Source: Conexibacter sp. (GTDB lineage Bacteria > Actinomycetota > Thermoleophilia > Solirubrobacterales > Solirubrobacteraceae). Taken from it: a stretch of 11,693 nt of DNA. The notes below the pieces were generated by a model. It did no database searches, had not been told where the DNA came from, and worked only from the letters and a program-made list of their open reading frames with translations. This document shows positions 6,899-11,693 of this stretch, one piece after another (the stretch's first letter is position 1; the number at the start of each line of letters is the position of its first letter). The position numbers and the translations under genes were made by a program. The stretch covers positions 1 through 11,693 of the forward strand of contig JAOPZD010000228.1 of NCBI GenBank assembly GCA_025964295.1, read 5' to 3'.

Positions 6899-7834
6899 CT
6901 AGGAGCTGACACGCCCGTCGAGGTGCGGGATCCCGCGCTGCGCGTCGTGCAGCGCGAAGGCGCGGCCGCCGCCGTCCGGGGCCGGCTCGGTCGAGAAGCC
7001 GACGGTCGCGGGCAGCAGGACGGGGCGCTTGAAGCGGACGTCGACGGCGAAGGCCGCCGGCAGCTCGGGCTCCAGCGCCGCCAGGACGCGGGCCTTGAGC
7101 CACATGCCGTGGGCGATCGCGCGCGGCATCCCGAAGAGGCGTGCGCTGAGGTTGTGCAGGTGGATGGGGTTGCGGTCGCCCGAGACCGCGCCGTAGCGAC
7201 GGCCGATGTCGCCGGGCACCTTCCACACGGCCTCGGCGGCGGGCGGCGCGGGGCGGTCTCCGGACTTGTTGTCGTCCTTGGCGCTGTCGCCGCCCCCGCC
7301 GCCGCGGCGCAGGTAGGTCGAGCGCCCCTCCCACACGCGCTCGCCGTCGACCGTCGCCACCGCGACGACGTCGAACTGGCGCCCGCGCGGATGGTCGCGC
7401 AGCCCCTCGGCGTGGACCCGGAACGACGGCTGCTCAGCGACGCTGACCGGCCGGACGTGCTCGATCCGGTTGGCGACGTGGACCAGCCCCAGGACGCCGA
7501 ACGGGAACGCCGAGTCGGTCATCAGCCGCATCGCCAGCGGGAACGCGAGGACGTGCAGGTAGGTCGGCGGCAGCGCGTCGCGCAGGCCGAAGCCGCAGAC
7601 GCGCGCGTAGCCGGCGACGTGGCCGGCGTCGAGCGCGACGTCCTCCAGCGCGAAGGCGAGGTCGGGCAGGGCGGCGGCGCCGTTGCCGCGTCCCGGTCCG
7701 AGGACCGGCACGCGCCGCAGCAGCGGCAGCGCGTAGGAGCCCGCGACCGCCCGCGGGTACAGCGTCGCCGTCGACGGCGCGCCGCCGAGCGTGCGGGTCG
7801 TCGTCGTGTCCGGGTCCGGGTTGCCCACGCTCAC
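6899..7834 (-). CDS. htdX-like: Double-hotdog MaoC-type (R)-specific enoyl/3-hydroxyacyl thioester dehydratase, HtdX-like
   Basis: Hydratase/dehydratase interconverting trans-2-enoyl and 3-hydroxyacyl thioesters, acting with the FabG4-type reductase encoded just upstream. About 311 residues: an N-terminal hotdog (~60-175) without catalytic residues, a hydrophilic linker with five consecutive Gly (176-202), and a C-terminal hotdog carrying the hydratase-2 signature YGAVSGDRNPIH, with catalytic Asp220 and His225, followed by AIAHGMW. The inactive-plus-active double hotdog is typical of actinobacterial and eukaryotic hydratase-2 enzymes. The GTG at 7834 overlaps the reductase's TGA by 4 bp (GTGA), a sign of translational coupling. 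A second GTG at 7828, seven bases after a GGGG, is also possible. The longer frame starting at 7858 is unlikely because it enters the reductase gene further. Gene order matches M. tuberculosis Rv0241c-Rv0242c-Rv0243. The acyl carrier (CoA or ACP) cannot be told from sequence. Confidence 0.9.
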   Translation of the reverse strand: MSVGNPDPDTTTTRTLGGAPSTATLYPRAVAGSYALPLLRRVPVLGPGRGNGAAALPDLAFALEDVALDAGHVAGYARVCGFGLRDALPPTYLHVLAFPLAMRLMTDSAFPFGVLGLVHVANRIEHVRPVSVAEQPSFRVHAEGLRDHPRGRQFDVVAVATVDGERVWEGRSTYLRRGGGGGDSAKDDNKSGDRPAPPAAEAVWKVPGDIGRRYGAVSGDRNPIHLHNLSARLFGMPRAIAHGMWLKARVLAALEPELPAAFAVDVRFKRPVLLPATVGFSTEPAPDGGGRAFALHDAQRGIPHLDGRVSS

Positions 7835-9186
7835 GCCCCGATCAGCGACTGGCCGCACACGCGCACGACGTTGCCGTTGACGCCGCCGCTCCCCGGGCCG
7901 GCGAACCAGGCGATCGTCTCGGCGACGTCGATCGGCAGCCCGCCCTGGGCCAGCGAGTTCATTCGCCGCCCGCCCTCGCGGACGAACAGCGGCATCGCGG
8001 CGGTCATCTGCGTCTCGATGAACCCGGGAGCGACCGCGTTGATCGTCGCGCCGCGCCGCGCGAGCTCCGGCGCGAGCGTCTCGACGATCCCGATCACGCC
8101 CGCCTTCGACGTGCCGTAGTTGGTCTGGCCCCGGTTGCCCGCGATCCCGCCGATCGACGACACGGTGACGACCCGGCCGCCGTCGCCGATCAGGTCGCCC
8201 ATCAGCAGCGCGTCGTTGAGCCGCTCCTGGGCGGACAGGTTGACGTCGAGGACGGCGTCCCAGCGCTCGGGCTTCATCCGCGCCAGCGTCCGGTCGCGGG
8301 TGATCCCGGCGTTGTGGACGACGACGTCGACGCCGCCGTGGCGCTCCTGCAGGTAGGCGGCCAGCGCGGCGGGCGCGTCGGCGGCGGTGATGTCGAGCGC
8401 CAGCGCCGCGCCGCCGATCGCGTTGGCGACCGTCGCGAGGTCCTCGCCCTGCGGCGGGATGTCGATGGCGATGACATGGGCGCCGTCGCGCGCGAGCGTC
8501 TGGGCGATCGCGGCGCCGATCCCGCGCGACGCGCCGGTGACCGCCGCGACGCGACCGGCCTGCGGCTTCTCCCAGTCCTTGGGCGTGCTCGACTCGCCGG
8601 CGGTCACCCGGATGACCTGCCCCGACACGTACGCCGACTTCGACGACAAGCAGAAGCGCAACGTGGACTCGAGGTCGTCCTCGGCGCCGGGCGCGACGTA
8701 CACCAGGTTGCCCGTCGCGCCGTGGCGCAGCTCCTTGGCCGCCGAGCGGACGAAGCCCTCCAGCGCGCGCTGGGCGACGGCGTGGCGGCGGTCGGCCGCG
8801 TGCTCGGGCGGCGTGCCGAGGACGAGCAGGCGCCCGGACGCGCCGATCCGCGACATGACCGGCGAGAAGAAGTCGCGCAGCGCGTGCAGGTCGTCGGAGG
8901 CGGTGATGCCGGAGGCGTCGAAGACGACGGCGGCGAGCCTGGTCTCCGCGCCGTCGGCCGGGGCGGCCGAGAGCGCGTCGGCGCCGGCGCCCTTGAGGAC
9001 GCGCTCGACGGTCGACAGGAGCCGGTGCTCGGGCACGCCGCCGATCAGGGCGGGGCCGTCGAGCAGCGGCTGGCCCGGCTCGTAGCGCCGCAGGGGCGTC
9101 GACTCCGGGAGGCCGAGGCGGCCGACGAGGAAGCGGCCGGGCGGCGTGGACGAGAGGCGTTGGTAACGATCAGCGGCTTGCGACAC
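7831..9186 (-). CDS. fabG4: High-molecular-weight 3-oxoacyl-thioester reductase, FabG4-like SDR
   Basis: NAD(P)H-dependent reductase of 3-oxoacyl thioesters, 451 residues, almost the size of M. tuberculosis FabG4 (~454) and far longer than ordinary FabG (~250). Residues 1-205 form the extra N-terminal flavodoxin-like domain peculiar to this class. Residues 210-451 are a classical short-chain dehydrogenase: TGASRGIG at 217-224 binds the nucleotide, NAG at 292-294, and the catalytic tetrad is N316, S344, Y357 and K361 (NYGTSK). The C-terminus (GFIETQMTAAMP, NSLAQGG, RVCGQSLIGA) agrees with FabG4 as I remember it, including the terminal IGA. FabG4 prefers NADH; that is family knowledge, not visible here. 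The start GTG at 9186 has no Shine-Dalgarno but lies six bases after a TAACAT -10-like hexamer, so leaderless translation is likely. It is the only gene in the window ending in TGA, where it overlaps the dehydratase start. Confidence 0.95.
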   Translation of the reverse strand: MSQAADRYQRLSSTPPGRFLVGRLGLPESTPLRRYEPGQPLLDGPALIGGVPEHRLLSTVERVLKGAGADALSAAPADGAETRLAAVVFDASGITASDDLHALRDFFSPVMSRIGASGRLLVLGTPPEHAADRRHAVAQRALEGFVRSAAKELRHGATGNLVYVAPGAEDDLESTLRFCLSSKSAYVSGQVIRVTAGESSTPKDWEKPQAGRVAAVTGASRGIGAAIAQTLARDGAHVIAIDIPPQGEDLATVANAIGGAALALDITAADAPAALAAYLQERHGGVDVVVHNAGITRDRTLARMKPERWDAVLDVNLSAQERLNDALLMGDLIGDGGRVVTVSSIGGIAGNRGQTNYGTSKAGVIGIVETLAPELARRGATINAVAPGFIETQMTAAMPLFVREGGRRMNSLAQGGLPIDVAETIAWFAGPGSGGVNGNVVRVCGQSLIGA

Positions 9187-9215
9187 GGTTCGATGTTACA
9201 TTCTTTGATGTCATC
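9187..9215. promoter_or_regulatory. 29-bp divergent promoter/operator between fabG4-like and thiolase genes, probably leaderless both ways
   Basis: The whole gap between two divergent start codons is 29 bp and markedly AT-rich for this genome. On the minus strand TAACAT (9198-9193) is followed by exactly six bases and then the GTG, the spacing expected when transcription begins at the start codon. On the plus strand TTTGAT (9204-9209) is likewise followed by six bases and then the ATG, though it lacks the preferred A at position 2; TACATT (9197-9202) is an alternative that would give a leader of a few bases. Neither gene has a Shine-Dalgarno sequence. ATGTTACAT (9193-9201) is a perfect 9-bp palindrome around a T and overlaps the minus -10. 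GATGT occurs twice (9192-9196 and 9207-9211). Confidence 0.55.
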
Positions 9216-10532
9216 ATGGCCAAGCAGAAGAACTCCACCGATCCTTCCCCGGTCCGGCGCGCCGCGATCCTCGGGGGCAACCGCATCCCGTTCGCGCGCT
9301 CCAACGGCCCCTACGCGCAGGCGTCCAACCAGGACATGCTCACGAGCACGATCGACGGGCTCGTCGCGCGCTTCGGCCTCGCGGGCGACACCGTCGACGA
9401 GCTGGTCGCCGGCGCCGTGCTCAAGCACGCCCGCGACTTCAACCTGGCACGCGAGTGCGTGATGGGCAGCGCGCTGGACGACGCGACCGCCGCGTTCGAC
9501 GTCCAGCAGGCGTGCGACACCGGCATCCAGGCCGCGATCCTCGCCGCGAACAAGATCGCCCTGGGGCAGATCGACGTGGCGATCGCCGGCGGCGTCGACA
9601 CGACCAGCGACGCGCCGCTCGGCGTCAACGACGACCTGCGCCGGCTCCTGGTCAAGGTCAACGCCACCAAGTCGACGGCCGAGCGCGTCAAGCTGCTCGC
9701 GCACGTCCGGCCGTCGCACCTCGCGCCCGACGTGCCGCGCAACGCCGAGCCGCGCACCGGGCTGTCGATGGGCGAGCACGCGGCGATCACCGCGCGCCAG
9801 TGGGGGATCGCGCGCGAGGCGCAGGACGAGCTGACCGCCCTGTCGCATCAGCGCCTGGCCGCCGCCTACGACCGCGGGTTCTTCGATGACCTGGTGACGC
9901 CGTTCCTGGGGTTGCCCCGCGACCAGAACCTGCGGCCGGACTCCTCGGTCGAGAAGCTGGCCAAGCTCAAGCCGGTGTTCGGCGCGCGCGAGGACGGCGC
10001 GACGATGACGGCGGGCAACTCGACGCCGCTTTCGGACGGCGCGTCGGCGGTCCTGCTGGCGACCGATGCGTGGGCGGCGGAGCGCCGGCTGCCGGTGCTC
10101 GCGCACCTGACGCACTCCCAGACGGCGGCGGTGTCGTACGTCCACGGCGACGAGGGGTTGTTGATGGCCCCGGTCTACGCGGTGCCGAAGATGCTGGCGC
10201 GGGCGGGGCTCGGCCTGGAGGACTTCGACTTCTATGAGATCCACGAGGCCTTCGCCTCGCAGGTGCTGGCGACGCTCGCGGCCTGGGAGGATGCGGAGTT
10301 CTGCCGCTCGCGGCTGGGGCTCGACGGCGCGCTGGGGTCGATCGACCGCGACAAGTTGAACGTCAACGGCTCGTCGCTGGCGGCGGGGCATCCGTTCGCC
10401 GCGACCGGCGGGCGGATCATCGCCACGGCGGCCAAGCTGCTGGCCGAGAAGGGCTCGGGGCGCGCGCTGATCTCCGTCTGCGCCGCGGGCGGCCAGGGCG
10501 TCGTGGCGATCGTGGAGCGCGAGGCCGCCTAG
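9216..10532 (+). CDS. fadA2: Acetyl-CoA acyltransferase (thiolase), FadA2/FadI-like
   Basis: Cleaves 3-oxoacyl-CoA with CoA to acetyl-CoA plus a shortened acyl-CoA, or runs in reverse as a condensing step. 438 residues, matching the FadI/FadA2 class (~430-440) rather than the ~390-residue FadA class. Active-site elements: nucleophile Cys100 in QQACDTGIQA, H343 in YEIHEAFA (this class has HEAF where biosynthetic thiolases have NEAF), H392 in AAGHPFAATGGR and Cys422 in CAAGGQG. NSTPLSDGA before residue 280 is also a thiolase signature. The start is the ATG at 9216 with no Shine-Dalgarno; leaderless or near-leaderless expression from the 29-bp divergent region is likely, shared with the reductase/dehydratase pair. 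Together these three enzymes cover thiolysis, 3-oxoacyl reduction and hydration. The stop TAG at 10530-10532 overlaps the convergent acyltransferase stop by 4 bp. Confidence 0.96.
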   Translation: MAKQKNSTDPSPVRRAAILGGNRIPFARSNGPYAQASNQDMLTSTIDGLVARFGLAGDTVDELVAGAVLKHARDFNLARECVMGSALDDATAAFDVQQACDTGIQAAILAANKIALGQIDVAIAGGVDTTSDAPLGVNDDLRRLLVKVNATKSTAERVKLLAHVRPSHLAPDVPRNAEPRTGLSMGEHAAITARQWGIAREAQDELTALSHQRLAAAYDRGFFDDLVTPFLGLPRDQNLRPDSSVEKLAKLKPVFGAREDGATMTAGNSTPLSDGASAVLLATDAWAAERRLPVLAHLTHSQTAAVSYVHGDEGLLMAPVYAVPKMLARAGLGLEDFDFYEIHEAFASQVLATLAAWEDAEFCRSRLGLDGALGSIDRDKLNVNGSSLAAGHPFAATGGRIIATAAKLLAEKGSGRALISVCAAGGQGVVAIVEREAA

Positions 10533-11693
10533 TTGTAGGTGTCGCCGCCGGCGGGCTGCGGGCGCAGCGCGGGGCGCTCGCCGGTGCGCTGGCGGCGCGG
10601 CTCGCGCTCGGGCCTGGTCGCGCGGGTCCTTCCGGTGGTCACCCGCTGCGCCCAGCGGATCGCGGGGCGCTCGACGAGGAACCAGCTGAGCGTCGCGGCG
10701 GGCAGCGTGATCGCCAGGACAGCGAGCAGCTGGCGGCCGAGCGTGTCCTGCGGCCAGTGGCCGGTCATCCGCAGCGCGACGATCACCGGGAAGTGCAGGA
10801 GGTAGACGCCGTAGGAGATGGTGCCGAGCCACTTCGCGGGGCCGCGCGCGAGCAGCACGGCGCGCCACGGCCCGGCGACGAGCGCGGCCATGACGAGCGC
10901 GATGCCCGCGACGCCGGGGGCGTCGCCGACGAGGCTGCGCAGCTCCTTGGAGCCGACGCCGAGCGCGTGCCACCACGAGTTGGCGACGACGAGGACGAGG
11001 CCGGCGAGGAGGATCGCGCCGGCTGCGCGGCGGTTGAGGGTCCGGCCATGGAGGAGGACCGCAGCGGTCATGCCGGCGCCGAACTCGAGCAGGTGGGGCA
11101 GCAGCGAGGTGCTCAGCGTCTGCGGCCAGTGATGGGTGTAGGCCAGGACGGTGCTCAGCGCGCCGGCGGCGACGACCGTCAGGGTCAGCGCCAGCTGCCG
11201 CGTGCGGGAGGGCCCGAGACGCAGCGCCAGCCAGCCGGCCAGCGGCAGCGTCGCGTAGAACGACACCTCGATCGCCAGCGTCCACATCGGCGGGTCGAGG
11301 TGCTTGATCGTCTCCTCGAAGTGGTTCTGGGCGAACAGCAGGAACACCGGCAACTGCGCGGGGTCGATCTGCATCGGGTGGTCGAGGTGGCGCAGCAGCA
11401 GGAACGAGGCGGCGAGCGCGAGCCAGTAGCCGGGGAGGATCCGCGCGGCCCGGCGGATCACGTAGCGGCTCAGGCGGGGTCCGTGGCGCGCGCCGTCCAG
11501 CGCGGCGCCGACGAACGGCCGGAAGATCAGGAAGCCCGAGAGGACGAAGAACAGCTGGACGCCCAGCCGCAGCTCGCCGAGCGAGAAGTCCAGCAGGCCC
11601 TTCGGCGGCCGGTGGCTGTCGCCGTAGCTGAACATCCACACGTGCAGGACCAGGACGCCGACGGCGGCGAGGCCGCGCAGGCCGTCGAGGGCG
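10529..11693 (-). CDS. Acyltransferase 3 family membrane protein (OafA/YrhL-like), N-terminus outside window
   Basis: Integral membrane O-acyltransferase of the type that acetylates or acylates surface polysaccharides, peptidoglycan, lipids or antibiotics. About 387 residues are visible. The frame stays open to the right edge, past a GTG at 11641, and the extra 17 codons read ALDGLRGLAAVGVLVLH, the N-terminal signature with the catalytic His in the first helix. Only a short N-terminal piece is therefore missing, and the GTG at 11641 is not the true start. Other family motifs are FFVLSGFLIFRPF, the RRAARILPGYW loop, and MWTLAIEVSFYATLPL. Around ten hydrophobic helices follow, then an Arg/Pro-rich cytoplasmic tail of about 40 residues. 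There is no C-terminal SGNH domain. The substrate cannot be inferred. In M. tuberculosis this flank of the fadA2 block holds the acyl-CoA dehydrogenase fadE5; here it is unrelated. The TAG stop overlaps the thiolase stop. Confidence 0.92.
   Translation of the reverse strand, partial: ALDGLRGLAAVGVLVLHVWMFSYGDSHRPPKGLLDFSLGELRLGVQLFFVLSGFLIFRPFVGAALDGARHGPRLSRYVIRRAARILPGYWLALAASFLLLRHLDHPMQIDPAQLPVFLLFAQNHFEETIKHLDPPMWTLAIEVSFYATLPLAGWLALRLGPSRTRQLALTLTVVAAGALSTVLAYTHHWPQTLSTSLLPHLLEFGAGMTAAVLLHGRTLNRRAAGAILLAGLVLVVANSWWHALGVGSKELRSLVGDAPGVAGIALVMAALVAGPWRAVLLARGPAKWLGTISYGVYLLHFPVIVALRMTGHWPQDTLGRQLLAVLAITLPAATLSWFLVERPAIRWAQRVTTGRTRATRPEREPRRQRTGERPALRPQPAGGDTYN

Noticed and set aside
4425..6902. 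825-codon plus-strand frame running through the GGDEF-EAL gene and antisense to the ferritin-like gene
   Set aside because: Crosses two real genes on opposite strands; composition-driven shadow with no recognisable domain.
6876..7334. N-terminal extension of the ferritin-like frame by 153 codons
   Set aside because: Arg/Gly/Pro-rich and overlapping the dehydratase gene in another frame. Family similarity starts shortly after the ATG at 6875.
6923..8119. 398-codon plus-strand frame antisense to the dehydratase gene
   Set aside because: Low-complexity translation; the minus strand encodes a clear hydratase-2 signature here.
9045..11639. 864-codon minus-strand frame across the acyltransferase, thiolase and start of fabG4
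   Set aside because: Arg/Ala/Pro-rich shadow; the acyltransferase and thiolase frames have catalytic motifs and it has none.
10529..11641. Complete acyltransferase starting at the GTG at 11641
   Set aside because: The frame continues to the window edge and the upstream codons encode the family's conserved N-terminal signature including the catalytic His, so the start lies outside.

Overview
The window is a very GC-rich (roughly 70% or more) stretch of bacterial chromosome with eight protein-coding genes and almost no non-coding DNA. Base composition, compact overlaps, GTG starts and a three-gene fatty-acid block laid out like Mycobacterium tuberculosis htdX-fabG4-fadA2 all point to an actinobacterium. 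A deep, soil-type lineage such as Thermoleophilia/Solirubrobacterales is my guess, not something the sequence proves. I see no tRNA, rRNA, CRISPR array, insertion sequence, phage gene or att site.

Layout. (1) Bases 1-2036, plus strand: the C-terminal ~677 residues of a molybdopterin oxidoreductase whose 5' end lies outside the window. (2) 2133-3572, plus: a 14-helix DHA2-type MFS exporter. (3) 3640-5895, plus: a membrane-anchored GGDEF-EAL protein for cyclic-di-GMP turnover. (4) 5892-6875, minus: a ferritin-like protein made of two tandem copies of one domain. (5) 6899-7834, minus: a double-hotdog MaoC-type enoyl/3-hydroxyacyl thioester dehydratase. (6) 7831-9186, minus: a high-molecular-weight FabG4-type 3-oxoacyl reductase. 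(7) 9216-10532, plus: a FadA2/FadI-type thiolase. (8) 10529-11693, minus: an acyltransferase-3 membrane protein whose N-terminus runs off the right edge.

How the genes relate. Genes 5-7 form a functional block: thiolase, 3-oxoacyl reductase and hydratase catalyse three consecutive, reversible steps of acyl-CoA (or acyl-ACP) chain breakdown or elongation. The reductase and hydratase overlap by 4 bp and must be co-transcribed. The thiolase is divergent, with only 29 bp between the two start codons. Gene 4 may be the last gene of the same minus-strand transcript (23 bp gap). The other genes show no obvious link to this pathway. The acyl-CoA dehydrogenase that neighbours the mycobacterial block is not in the window.

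The clearest oddities are at gene boundaries. Seven of eight stop codons are TAG preceded by C. Both convergent gene pairs share one palindromic CTAG as both stop codons. The divergent fabG4/thiolase pair looks leaderless. Two short G4/C4 inverted repeats occupy the two plus-strand intergenic gaps. I did not find convincing evidence for a wholly new multi-gene system; the findings are mostly regulatory or architectural.
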